Shown here: in pieces, positions 8,999 through 21,098 of the stretch
Position numbering within the stretch: position 1 is the stretch's first letter
Layout: every line of letters starts with the position of its first letter
From: Crotalaria pallida
Lineage: Eukaryota > Streptophyta > Magnoliopsida > Fabales > Fabaceae
Reading direction: 5' to 3'
Length of the DNA: 64,000 bases
Assembly: GCA_037953625.1 (NCBI GenBank)
Contig: CM075650.1
Coordinates: 1,056,501 to 1,120,500, forward strand
Position numbers and translations under genes: made by a program
Notes under the pieces: model-generated
Told to the model about the DNA's origin: nothing
The model's input: the letters and a program-made list of their open reading frames with translations, nothing else
Databases searched by the model: none

Positions 8999-11943
8999 TG
9001 TAAGGTCCTATATTTTAATATATGAAACAAACGTATTTTATCAATATTAGTATCATTAAAATAGTTAATTTTCCCTATTTTAGCAAAAACACTCAAGTAT
9101 TTTAGGAAAGACTCGAGTATTTTAAGTAGCTGTTTGGAAATTTGAATTTTTAAATAAAAACTCGAGTATTTTGGAAAACACTCGAGTATTTTATGCAGAC
9201 CTGAACGTGTATAAGTCGGTTTTCATTTAATTTTCGCACCAAAACACGATTTCTCGAATCTTCAAGCACAGAGTTGGACTTTACTTCGATTTGAAGTATT
9301 CCTAGGCTATAAATAAGTGCTTAGTTGAAGCATCCAACACCCGTAATCCTCTAAAACCCTAATTTCAGTTTCAAACTTTCAGTTTTTCAGAGCACACTTT
9401 GATCTCTGATTTCTCCTTCGTTTCTCAATCAAATCCTTCGAAACCAAAACACTAATCAAAGTTCTAGTTCCAATCTTGAATTAGAACCAAGAATCACATC
9501 AAATAAGCCCCTGTAGTTGGAGTTCTAGATCATCAAAGTTTGAAGTCCAAAGCTGTGAAAACAGAGTAGTTTTCAGCATCAAGTATTCATCTTCATTGAA
9601 TTCGTTTGGTAATTTCAGGAATCCTTTTTGTGTCAAACTTGTTCCTGATTGGAGTTAGTATATCCTAGTTTGTTAAACTAACTTGTTTCATTCTTTTTCA
9701 TGCCAAATCCGTGGTGAAATCTGTGGCCAAAGTCAGCCTGTTCAACCCCTTTTTTCACAAAGTCCAGAATTCGAATTTTTGATCCAGCCAAGTTCCTTGT
9801 TGTTTAATCTGTTGTTTAGCTTCTCTGAGGTAAGGGAGGAGTTATCTAATTTCTAGAATGAGTAATCTCAAGCTAGAAATGTAGGAACCTCACATGGTTC
9901 ATCAAGGGATGAAGTTGGAATTGGGGATATGACTTGGAGGTCATAAACCTAAGGTTTTCTGATTCAAACAAGTTTAAATGGACCTAATAATGCTTACTGA
10001 ATTAATTTTTGAAGTTAAAATCAAGTGGAAATGAATTTCATATCTTGAAATGGTTATTTTCTAAGTTTGTATTGATTCTGTGATTTGATGTTGATTTATG
10101 GTATTAAGTACTTGTTTATGTGTTATAATATGTTCATTATATGTGTTTATGCCTCTGTTTTGCATAAGAATGGAAAAACAATGCATAGAATTCGAATTGG
10201 AACTTAAAATGCAGAAACTGGTGCTGTTGCAGTAAAAACACTCGAGTCTTTTGAGAAACACTCGAGTATTCTGGGTAAATGAAGAACAACTCGAGTCTTT
10301 CTTCAAAGACTTCAAATATTCTGGAAAAAATGAAGAACACTCGAGTCTTTTATAAAACACTCGAGTATTTTTGACCAAAATTTAAGAAAATACTTACTTT
10401 TCTCAAGAATATTAAATACTTAATTCTTATATGTTTTTCCATTGGTCGATTATTATCCTGGATGAGTCCTACTGGAATTTTATTCAGTGGTTGATATATT
10501 CGGACAGGAGTCCCAATGGATAAATGTATAAGTTTATTTTATTCCCATTAGTGGATTTTTAATCCTGGATGAGTCCTACTGGAATTTTATTCAGTGGTCG
10601 ATACATTGGGACAGGATGTCCCAATGGAAGTGCGTACACCCATTTGGTTGATTATTTTCCTACGTCCCAGTGGAAGTCTTTACCCACTTGGTTGATATTT
10701 TGGGAGTCCTAAATGGGGTCGTTGCATTAACTAATAATAAAATGATTAAACTCCTATCATATAAAACCATCACAAAGTGGCTGGGCCGCTGATGGAATTT
10801 TTAGAAAGCACTAGCACCAGTTAATGCTAAAAGAAAAGATGAAATTATGATTAAGAAGGATTATGAACTTTGGGTCTCTATATTGAAGACATGATGTTCA
10901 AGGATGTTATTTAAAAGAAAGAAAGAAGACGAAAAGTTTGTGTGGCATTATCATGCATGGAGAAGGAGTTGCTCCGATCTAGATTCGAAACTTCGGTAAG
11001 GTTAAATCAGAATATCCCTAGCACAAGGATGCTAGGAAGACCGAGTTCCCAATCGATCGTGACGCTTGAATATGGATCGCTCCGGTTTGATGACCATAGG
11101 ATTGAGAATATCCCGAGCTTGAGATACTCGGATGCCAAACCGTGTAGCATGAATGAGGAGTAGGCATGCATCATAACACTAATCGAGATATTATAAAAGA
11201 CAGTTTTGAGCATATACATATGCATTTATTATTGCTACATGATAACTTGTGTTTGTTATTTCTAGCCGCTGTTATACTCATTTGTTATTGCTTTTAGCTA
11301 TGACTCATTCCCAGTCCCTTGTGTAGGTGATGGCGAGAAACATGTTCTGCGTGGAGATGAGGCCGCTCCCTAATGGGGGGTGGAATTTTGAGGACCATAG
11401 GGCGACATATGAGGGGGATGTGAAAGTTACCTTCCGCCATCCTAATCCATATTCCCGTATGCGTCTGCTTAGATCGAGAATCCCGATGGTTTACATCATG
11501 CACATTCCGCCAAATTTTGTTATGCGAAATGGAACTCCACTGGAAGTCAGTGGGGAACTGACGACTGAGTTAAGTTGTGGGGTGGAGTGTGAATGATATA
11601 ATCCATCAGGTTTTCTCTTATCTATACCATTTTATATTTTGAGTCATGAACCATATGCTCTAGGTTATTATGAATTTTGTTGTAATATATGTAATATAAT
11701 GTAATGGCTAAGAGTGTTGAATCAAGTAATTATGTATTTTGTTTAAATGAAGAATGTGGTATGTAACCCTTTTAATATGAATGAAATATGATGTTACATC
11801 ACTTGTCTTCATGACTCGATGTTTATATAATTCCGCAAGATTTGATAATGGATGATGACTGACTTTTAGTTTCAAAGAAAAAAAAATGGTCGTATATTCT
11901 AAATATAAATATTTTACTTTGGAATAAAAGTTGGGTCGTCACA
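8999..11943 (+). mobile_element. Solo LTR 'J' (2945 bp) of a gypsy-type element
   Basis: Starts TGTAAGGTCC and ends GGGTCGTCACA, with a perfect 5-bp target duplication GCCCA at 8994-8998 and 11944-11948. No internal region remains, so it is a solo LTR formed by LTR-LTR recombination. It holds ACTCGAGT palindromes at 9100-9190 and 10240-10370, a donor-like GTAAG at 9840, a tandem duplication of about 107 bp (10455 and 10562) and an acceptor at 11326 followed by an open reading frame. The architecture and the ORF match the LTR of element B. Confidence 0.88.
11331..11596 (+). CDS. LTR-borne ORF of unknown function (89 aa), family J
   Basis: The ATG lies 4 nt after a putative splice acceptor (TTGTGTAG, ending 11326). 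The protein starts MARNMFCVEMRPLP and contains FEDHRATYEGDVKVTF, then HPN, RIPMVY and MHIPP. Residues 1-62 align without gaps to the translation of the same place in LTR B (40689 onward), with roughly half the residues identical by eye, including C-E, W, EDHRA, EG-V-VTF, HPN, RIP and MH-P. Many synonymous third-position differences separate the two copies. I recognise no domain. It is not gag, pol or chromodomain. Coding status is inferred from this conservation; the last 25 residues have no counterpart and may be frame-shifted. Confidence 0.55.
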
Positions 11944-13130
11944 GCCCACACACATCCCTTATTCTAATTTTATGCATCCTCAGGTCAGAGGCCTACATAC
12001 AAACCATATTTTCAATTCTTCTCTTATTCCTCTTTACATATTTCCCTTTTACCTTTGCACCATTAGGATTTTGATGCACCTGCTAGACATTTCACCACCT
12101 GTTAAGGACTTTTACACCTGTCAGGACTTTACACCCATTAGGCATCACCCGTTAGGACTATGCTTATTAATTTTCGTATTTCATTTCCCTTAATTCCAGA
12201 TCCACATTTTAATCCTTTTTGGTGGTTGTGCAGTGAATTGATCAATTGGCGCACCGACGCCTAACGGGAATTTGGACCTAATGGGCAATTGGCCTGACAG
12301 GCAATTGGCCCTAACAGGCAATTCACCACCTAGCAGGGCACCTAGTGTGCCGGTGCTTCCAAGGATCAATCACACTGCATTCCCTTTCATTTAATTTCAA
12401 GACTCATATTCTTATTTTCAACAGGCATAACCTATTCCTTTAATCCAAAACTCAACCACAAATTGTCAAGCACAACATGTCAAATTCAATATATCACACC
12501 TTTAATATTCAAACACAATTATACACATTTAGCACTTAGTTCGCATAATTAATTCCCAACAGATGACAATAACGATTCACAATCAACATATATCAACAAA
12601 TCAGTCGACATACTCAGGTATGTCTCAGAGTGATTAATATAAGTCAACTTCCTAGGGTTCTTCACTTCCTACCTTAATAACATACAAACAGGGATTTATC
12701 ACAAACCTTTCAATTAATATAAAACTAACCAAAAATCAACTAATCATCCCTAATCCAACTCTAAACCAGTACAATTTTATTACCCACAACCCGGTTTAAC
12801 TATTAAACCCAAGTCCTATTATAAACCCTAACTATCCCTAACTCAAAGTGTGGAAAGTGTCTCCCCTTACCTTGGAGAGAGAGAAGGCTCGATTGAAGCT
12901 CCAAGGACCTTGAATCTACCCCCGATCTACTTGGATTCCAACTACCTTAACCGATCTCCACTTCAATCTTGAGATTGGAGGAGAGAGAGAAAAGCCCTAG
13001 GAGAGAGAGATAGCTTCAAGGAGGGAGAGAGAGAGCCACCAATAGAAAGGAAGGAGAAATAATACATGAAGGAGGTGGGGTTTTCCATGGGTAAAAGATT
13101 GGAGGTGATATTTGGGTGATTGGTGGGTGA

Positions 13131-15701
13131 TGTAACACCCGCAATTTCCAGCATTCTAATAAATTAATTTTCGAGAATTTCTGATTGGTTAGTTATCTTT
13201 AAATTCGTATAAATTCGTTATTTGATTAAAATTAGGAGTGAAAATAATTAGTTGGAATTTGTTTTATAATAATGGATTATTTTATTCTGATTTATGTTTT
13301 GAAGGGATTATTATTTATTAATTTATTTGATTACGTAACTTTGAAAATTCACAGCTTTTTATCTGTAAATCCGAATTTGATAAATTTACAGTCAAAACGA
13401 TCGTATTGAAAAATAGAATTTATTTTGGTACTTTTCTGGAGTTGTTTTACTGTTCACGAAATTTTGTTATTTTTGGGGATATTGTAATGTTTTATTTTAA
13501 TAAATTGAATCATGATTTCCATGTGTTATTTACTATGTTGGAAAAATAATATTTTCTGCTGATATGGTGTACTGTACGGTTTTTAAGAAGTATATTTTGT
13601 GCATTCTGAATTTTAAATTTTTAGACATATACTCAAGAGTGCACAAGACCCTAGGGTAATCCAATTAAACACACCCTATCCTAATTAATACCTAGCCACC
13701 CTACTAACACTAATGCCCTAGGGGAGACATGTCATAAATACCCATCCATGCTTGTCCCCATATTAATTATTTTACCTAAACATAATTACACCTATTAATT
13801 TTTATTCTTAAGCATGCAACATAAAAATAATGAAAATCCTACCCTATGTGTGTGCATTGAGCCATGGGGAGCATATGGTTGGAAGGGAGGTCTTTTGATT
13901 TTTAGTACACCCCAAATTTTTAGGCAATGCACCCCCCACCCACATTTTTCTATAAAAACCAACACCCACCCCATTTCCATTTGTTCATGCCATTGTCTTA
14001 AAAAAAAATAAAGAGAAGAGAAGGGGAGAGGGAGGCCGAGAGAGGAAGAGAAGAAGAAGGAGGAGGAGAACTTCATTTTTCTTGCTTGTTCTTGTTCTCC
14101 CATTAGGTAATAATCTTCAAGCTTGTATTTTTTTCTTCTTTTTCATTTTTGGTTTCGGTTTCTTCAAGCTTTAAGAAAGGTTTTTGTTGTTCAATGACTT
14201 TGAGCCTTTGCATGTCATATTTTCTTGTTCCTCTTGCTTTTCTATACTTGATTCTATATGTATTTAAGCTTAGAAGTCAAAAAATGAACATGCATTAACT
14301 TGTTAATGCTCACGGTTTTGTGGTCCTTTTTGTTAAAATAATTTTTGATCTTTGATTTGTATTTTTATGCTTGAAAATGAGTTGATATATTATGTTAAAG
14401 AACTATGTGTTGCTGATTTTCACAAACTTTTCTTATTTCTTCATTGCATGTCACGGCCTAGGGTTCCAAATTGGGGGAAATGAAATTATTTTCTTATGCA
14501 TGTAATTGATTAATGATTCTAGTTATTTATTTGCTATATTTTTCGGTTTTAATGGGAGAATGCATGGTTAAATGAATTTTTGCTTTGATGTGTATGTTTG
14601 AGGGCTATTCGGTTTTGTCCTTGGTGCATTCAATATGATTTTTGTTTTCCTTTTTGATATTTGATTCTTGATCTCAAAATGAAAAAGAGTATACTAAATT
14701 TTGTTGCAAGAAAAATTTAATTTTTCCTTCATAGGCCATTCGGCCAAGCTTGAAATATAAAGGAAATGAATTTTTGTTTTAATGCATGTTATGTTTTTGT
14801 GTTCCTATATAATTTTTAAGCCTTAAAGTATAAAAATCTAAGCTCAAGGATTTGAAATGTACATGCATGAAACAATAAGAGCAATACGGTTTTTATTTTT
14901 GATTTATACCCAAGTATTTTGATTTCATTTTAGTGATTTGTGTTGTGTTTATAATGAAAGGCAAAGCCTTGATTTTTAATGGTTATAAAACATGAGTTTG
15001 TGTTATTTCATTTTACAAAATTTTCTCATTTTTCTTTAGCAATGATTCGGCCAAAATGAGAAAAGAGGAGAATGAAATTGATTTTTGGTGTTTGATTAGT
15101 TTTAAGTTTTGATCCTTAAATTTTAAGTGCATGCATGCTTAAATCTAAGCTTGAAATGAACAAAGTAAACATACATGAATTTTCAAGGGTCTATACGGTT
15201 TTCTTTTGTTTTTGCTCAAATGGTTTTATTTCATAATGATGCTTTGGTTTATGTTTGAATAAAGAAATATGATGGATTTTGTGTATGATTGTGTGTTGAT
15301 TAAGTTGTATGAAAATCTCTAAATTTTCTTAAGGGTAATTCGGCCAAAATAAGTCAATAAGGAAAATAAATTGATTTGATGATGTATGTTGTATTTGCAT
15401 AGGAATAAGATTGTTTTCATGATTGTCAACTTGGTTTTGATAGAAAAATAATTGACGAGGTTGATTTTTGTATGTGCAATTCGGTTTTGTGTATGAAAGT
15501 GCTTAAGTGTACAAAGTGATTTGTGCTCTTTGATTGATTGATTAAGTGCTTTGATCTAAGCCTAAAGGAAAATGATAAATTGATTTGAGTTGTTTGAAAA
15601 GAAATTGAATTAGGTTGGAAGCATGAAAATGAATTAATTTAATTTGAAAAATGCACAATTGTGTGAGTTAAATGAGTGGTTGTGAATTTGTGATTTTGGT
15701 G
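13131..15701 (+). mobile_element. Gypsy-type LTR 'H', truncated
   Basis: It begins TGTAACACCCGC after GGTGA inside LTR G. Its 3' terminus is not found, and the sequence stops where element F begins at 15702. 13900-14110 resembles a transcribed leader (CCCCAAATTTTTAG, then purine-rich GAGAAGAGAAGG, then a possible donor at GTAATAATC near 14106). 14500-15700 consists of degenerate repeats of about 300 bp marked by ATTCGGCCAA (near 14737, 15045, 15337) and ACGGTTTT or TTCGGTTTT (14611, 14885, 15195, 15480). No coding gene. Confidence 0.55.
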
Positions 15702-15936
15702 TGTAACACCCCAAAATTTTAATCCTGGATTAATAAAAATTAATTATAAATTTTATTTATAATTAATTGTTATTATAATAATCCCTTTTTAAGATTAAAT
15801 GTTTAGTATGTGAGTAAAAGGAAAATAATTCTATAATTATTTTCTATGCAAAAATTAGAATTTTGCATATTAGTCCCTGATGTAGGACCTAGTAGCAATA
15901 TTAGAAAGATTTTGGAGGGAGAGTAGAATAAATTAT
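15702..15936 (+). repeat. F 5' LTR, first ~235 bp only
   Basis: Matches the start of the F 3' LTR at 24241 with small indels, including the phrase TTAGTCCCTGATGTAGGACC, and ends within GTAGAATAAATTATTT where the integrase frame takes over. Confidence 0.8.
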
Positions 15937-16799
15937 TTTTGAGGATGAGTTCTGCATATCATCCTCCGACCGATGGACAGTCAAAAAGAATCATTCAGTC
16001 TATGGAAGACATTCCGAGGGCTTGTGCACTAGAAGAACAAGGGAGATGGGATCAGGTGTTACCTCTTGTAGAGTTCATCTATAATAATAACCATCATGCC
16101 AGTATAGGAATGACACCATTTGAAGCCTTATATTGAAGAAAATGTCAAACCCCGCTATGCTGGTTTCAAGTGGGGGAGAATTTAATGGTTGGTCCGGAAA
16201 TGGTTCAACTGACAATTGAGAAGATTAGAATGGTCCAGGAAAAAATGAAGACGGCACAAAGTAGGCAGAAGAGCTATGCAGATATGAGGAGAAGACCATT
16301 GGAGTTTTCGGAAGGGTGTAACACCCTTATTTTATATGTAAAAATAGTACGTAAAAGTCTATATTAAAATAGTGTAATTAAAAATTTCTTTGTACAATTT
16401 CAAGTTTACAAATACTTTTGGGAATCCATTTACAATATAAGTAGCACAACCATATAGTTCCCTTCTTTCCAGTCTTCCGCTGCGCTACTCTGATCCACAA
16501 GCTCCTTAGCAATCACCTAAAATGTTAACCACTAAGGGTGAGACCTTTTCACAACACAGTGAATCAGAGGATAATATAAAGTTCATAATATAAACTTAAG
16601 AATAACAATCAAATCAAGTCAGGGATCAAACCAATTCATTCCATTCCCATTTCCATTCATACAGAACATATCCATAACTATTTCCATTATCCATTTCATT
16701 ATTTACTCCCTTTAATTCCCTTATCAATTCCTTTTTCCATTTCCTTTATACATTTTCCATTATGTGTAACCTCAAGTCAGAGATCTACACTTTCCATTG

Positions 16800-17130
16800 T
16801 GTAGTGGATCTGAGAAATAGATCCACCACGATGTGTTTTGGTGGTTGTTGCAGCTGACGAGGGTGACCCCGGTCCTACGTACCCCAAGTGATAAGGGGAT
16901 CAAGCCACACGTAGTTCTTGAGAGTAGGGATGAGAGAACATACCTTAGCCCCTATAGCATGGCGATACTTATAGGGGAAGTTGTGTTGTGATGCCTTATG
17001 GGCCTGTTCGGCCCAGTAGGGCTGACATGGCTCTTAGAGGATAAGAAGGATGAGTTATTCACCCTTATCCTGTATCAGAGAGCTCATGCTTATCTTGTAG
17101 CGGTAGAATTTATTATTGGTTAACCCTACA
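16800..17130 (-). repeat. D 3' LTR (left copy, 331 bp)
   Basis: Direct repeat of 21099-21429. The only difference noticed is GTAGAATTT here versus GTAGGATTT in the other copy. It bears a small hairpin TGGATC ... GATCCA near its left end. Confidence 0.92.
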
Positions 17131-17141
17131 AGCCCCCCAAG
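17131..17141 (-). promoter_or_regulatory. Polypurine tract of D
   Basis: The minus strand reads CTTGGGGGGCT immediately before the 3' LTR, as expected for plus-strand DNA priming. Confidence 0.7.
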
Positions 17142-17292
17142 CTCGTATAGGCTCGAAGAGCCTGTGCAGAGCTTCTGAGAGTTGGTGGTAACATAAAACA
17201 TTGTTTGCAGGCGTGGTCTTCCGCTCGGAAGAGTGTTGCGGATGGTTGATAGTGCTCTTTTGTGCTGGGATGATGAAACTGAACGAGTACCC

Positions 17293-17486
17293 CGATCTCG
17301 AACCGAGTTCCCGCGGGGGGATCCGCCACAAGCTCGGTGAGGCTCATCTCGAACCTAGTACAAGCTCGGTGAGGCTCATCTCGAACCGTGTGCAAGCTCG
17401 GTGAGGAACATCTCAAACCGAGTACAAGCTCGGTGAGGCTCATCTCGAACCGAATGGAAGCTCGGTGAGGAACATCTCGAACCGAG
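17293..17486. repeat. Tandem hairpin array in D
   Basis: Five to six units of about 39 bp with the core AAGCTCGGTGAGG ... CATCTCGAACCGAG. In each unit CTCGGT can pair with ACCGAG. Units vary in the segment between the arms (GGCTCATC or GGAACATC) and in the linker (TACA, TGCA or TGGA). Confidence 0.75.
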
Positions 17487-20299
17487 TTCCCGCGGGGGGA
17501 GTTCCAGAATGGATTTGGGGGTGCTCCGAGATGAGGGTGATGAAGTTATGAGTGTAGTCAAAGTCGAACTGGACTATTGTTTTAAAAGTCACGTCATTCT
17601 TAAGGAGACATCCTTTTATGCGCTTTCCATGGTGAAAGCCGAAAGGCTTGTGCCAATGTATGCTGGCACGACTCAAACTGTTATTTGAAGTTCGAAGTGT
17701 GCCAAGATTATCACCAATTGGACCGTAACGTTTACGAGGGATTGCTTGTCGGAATGACAACCTTAGCCGAGGTGTATTCCTCGATCCACGATGTATTGGG
17801 CCAGATATGAGCCGAGAGGCTTTGAGCCGAGAGGCTAAGCCAAGCTATCGGGTCGCAATCCTCGTTTTCACTTGTAGCCTCGCCGATCTGGTCGGCTAAC
17901 CGAGATCGTGGGCAAGTGCGTAAGAACATGATCCGAAGTGAGTGAGTTTACATATGTCCTTAATGAGGACGGTAAATGATCAATTTGGTGCCTCATGGGA
18001 CGTGGTGGTCCTCTTTGGCACGACATTTGATCACGAGTAACTTATGCATCACATAATACCAGTATTCAAGGTCGGCCAATGTCACGATGTATACGCCTCA
18101 TCACATACTAGTCCCCTACTCGGTAAAGCCTGAAAAGGCTTGTGTCGAGTTCATAAGGTCTGTGAAACGCTCGGGATCAAAGTGGGCTTCGGACTCGGTA
18201 TAGGTCCTAAAGCTCGGTGAGAGGTTCTAAAGATGTGGTGCGAAGGCACCCAAATATAACTGGAGCATCTGCTGCTCAGGGCTTTACAGTTCTTCTCGGA
18301 TTATTTTAAAGAGTCGGAGTCCATTCTACCCGCCGAGTAGTAAGCTTCGTGGCCGAATAAGGTCACTCGAGTGGAAGTCATCGAAAGTTTATCGAGCTGA
18401 TGAAGCGGGCGAGGATGTCGAGAAGGGAAAGAATGAAGCCGAGGAAGCAAGAACAGGTAGAGAAGCCAAGGACGACCGTTTCCCTTGTCGTAACTGTTTA
18501 GTCAACTTCAATTGTTGAACCCCTCTTGAATCCGAGTAATTAGGTTGAAGGCAAGCTGATCGATCATAATAATAAATTTGAAGCAAACCTTTACTCCATT
18601 GCATAACCAACCCCCTTTCTCGCTAAAGCCTGAAGAGGCTTGTGCCGAGTTAAGAAGTCCTTTAAGGTGTGATAGTCGTTTTCCGCCAATTAGATCGTGT
18701 TCATCCAAGCCTCTTTGAGAGACTGTCGGATTCAGATCTGTGTCGGCGAACGCTGAGCGAAGGCTGAATATTTGCGAGTTGTGGGTGTGGAATTAGCAGT
18801 GTGGTTCCTCGGAGATGCTGGGATCCGACTTAGATCACTGGGTGTTGGCACTGCGGATCGTTCTACCAAATAGGTAAGGTCGCGATGGTGCGCAAACCAA
18901 GGAAAAATTGATCGGCAACCGGTGTGAAGGCTTGAATTAAGTTGGGTCGTCATACTTGGACTCGAATTAGTCATATGTCATCATGCTCGGCAGATCCGAT
19001 CGTTATGTTTATACCTTTTTATGATGTATAAAAATAACGATTAGAATATCAAGTAATAGATGATATGTAATGACATTAATTAGCAAAGTATGAATTAATT
19101 CACTATTAATTACGATTATTATCTAAGATAACACATGTCATGTGGTAAGTGATTCAATATTAATGAATATGACAGTTAAACCATAAAATTGAAATAATAT
19201 TAATGGGGTAATGAGAAAGATCCTTCCCTGTCAGTCCTCGTGTTTAGACCATTTTTGAATGTTGATATGCCCGACACCCTCTTGGCAGTGAGGCGTTTCC
19301 TCTTTTATTGTTGGAATGGGCGGTTGCCTAGTACTCTTCATCCTCTTCCTACCAAAAACCTTGTATGCCGTTATGGACAAGTCATTGTGTAGCACTTGTG
19401 TGAGCAAGGCCGAGATCCCGAGGAGGGATCTTGACAACGATCGTCTTTGGCTCTAAGTGACCGTGAGAGGCAAGGGTGTCGTGGCAGAGGGTACGAGGAT
19501 GTTGTAGGCTTTGGCACGTTGAAGATACTAATATTAATAATTGGTAATCGTCGTTATTTAACCATTTATTACCATGTATAAAAAATGGTAATAACAATTA
19601 TTGGCAAAGATACGATGTATAGTATCGGTATAGAGGTAGTCAAATAACTACAATGTATAAATTAAGATACGATGCCATGGTAGTCAAATAATAATTACAA
19701 CGATATGAATGATGATATGACAATATATATGATAAAAATAAAAAGACTACTTCCCTGGATTTGAGGCGTGAGTCAGTCTTGTTTTGTCGATGAGGCGGCT
19801 CCTTATTTGAAGGTTGAATTTTATTTGGGCCTGTATCACTTAAGCCCATATAGTTTTTTTTTGTTTGAGCCTGTATCACTTAAGCCCGTATAATATTTTT
19901 TTGTTTGGGTCTGTTTGGCCCGTTTAGGTTGGGTCATCTAGATCATTTACTGAATAGCACGGATCATCATACATGTACCTCGCATATGTATACGAAAAGA
20001 ATAATTAGTGATCGTCGTCCAAGCTTGACAATTTATAAAAACAATAATAATAATTATTGGTAATTAAATAATATGTAATCAAAATAATTAGCAAAATATA
20101 AATTATTTTTGCCACTAACTAATAGTTACGTGAGTCAATAAAATATAAAATGAGCAATCACTTAATATAATACATAATTGTAGTAGTTATAAGTGATATG
20201 AAAGAGATGTCACTTCCCTGACTTAGGAGTGTGCTGCTGTTGTTGGGCCTATGAAGACGCTGAGGCCCGTTTTTCTTTTTTCTGGGCGGTTTGGGCTGA

Positions 20300-20960
20300 T
20301 GGCCCGCTAGGGCTTTTGCAGTAGCAGCTTGCTGCAAATCTCACGTCAATCAGGGATGTGTGGCGGCGACGATAGCAGCCTTGGCATCAACACCGGTGGA
20401 CGGTGGAAGCCTTGCCGGGGCCGGAGTTCGTGGTGCGGCATCACATCGTCGCACGTGTGCCACCTCTGCTCTAGTTCGAAGCCGCGAGCTTTGCTGTGCC
20501 ATGGCAACGGCACGTAGACAGAACAGGAGGAGCACCGTGCTCGCCTCTGCTCTTGCCGATGAGATCTCCGACCACGGAACCACAAAGTGAAACCGAATCA
20601 AAATGAGGGCAAACCACGTTAGTAGTGGCGGCGACAGATCTAAAGGCGACCATAATGGTGGATGTGGACCGATCTCAAGCTGCGATCTTGGAGATTCTTC
20701 GCATGAAGAAGAGATCTCTGCTTCGATTCGAACCTCGCTATGGCTGATGGGCGTGGCCTCGTTCGGGGAGCCCGTGACCGCATCGCACCAGTGCGACCAA
20801 GTGAGTGGCAGCGGTGGGTGGTGATGAGGAAGGAACAGGAACGGCAGCGGCGGCGATGCCACGGTAGAGGAGGGAATCGTTGGTCTTCGCTATCTCCGTG
20901 TTCCGGCTCACTGTGTCGGGACCGTCACCGCTCACCGCGTAGAACCGCCCCAGTGAGAAC
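20300..20960. other. GC-rich block inside D, origin unknown
   Basis: GC content is visibly higher than in the flanks, with many CG dinucleotides. Several overlapping open frames exist on both strands, the longest being 170 codons on the minus strand (20350-20862). They are rich in P, S, R and A and show no motif I recognise, so I do not call a gene. Its place near the primer-binding site is where gag would lie. A captured host fragment or an eroded gag are both possible. Confidence 0.4.
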
Positions 20961-21080
20961 GCCACCGTTTCCCCTCCTCGAGCACGTTGCTGTTCATATT
21001 GCTCCTTTTAATTTTTGTATATATCTACTCTTCTTCTTTTTTTTTTTTTGAAATGTGGATGGGAATCGAAATTTACCGAT

Positions 21081-21098
21081 CCCCACAAACGGCGCCAA
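21081..21098 (-). promoter_or_regulatory. Primer-binding site of D
   Basis: The minus strand reads TTGGCGCCGTTTGTGGGG directly after the 5' LTR. It is of the TGGCGCC class used by many plant gypsy elements and differs from the TGGTATCAGAGC (initiator-Met) type of the other elements in this window. Confidence 0.75.

Larger units (their letters stand above)
8578..13130 (-). mobile_element. Gypsy LTR 'G', minus orientation, partial, interrupted by J
   Basis: It begins with TGTAACATCC inside the integrase fragment. Without solo LTR J it is about 1.6 kb. It is collinear with LTR E in the same orientation: GCTCCTTAGCATCCACCTAAAA (8765-8785) corresponds to 16501-16520, and GTCGACATACTCAGG near 12605 corresponds to 22458. 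On the minus strand it shows a consensus splice donor (GTAAG at 12866-12870) and an acceptor before 8780. 11950-12360 holds short repeats of the types CACCTGTTAGGA and CAATTGGCCTGACAGG. It is cut at 13131 by LTR H, and its other terminus is not found. No coding gene. Confidence 0.7.

Noticed and set aside
20350..20862. 170-codon minus-strand frame as a captured host gene
   Set aside because: Other frames are open in the same GC-rich block on both strands, and no motif is recognised; kept only as a GC-rich block.
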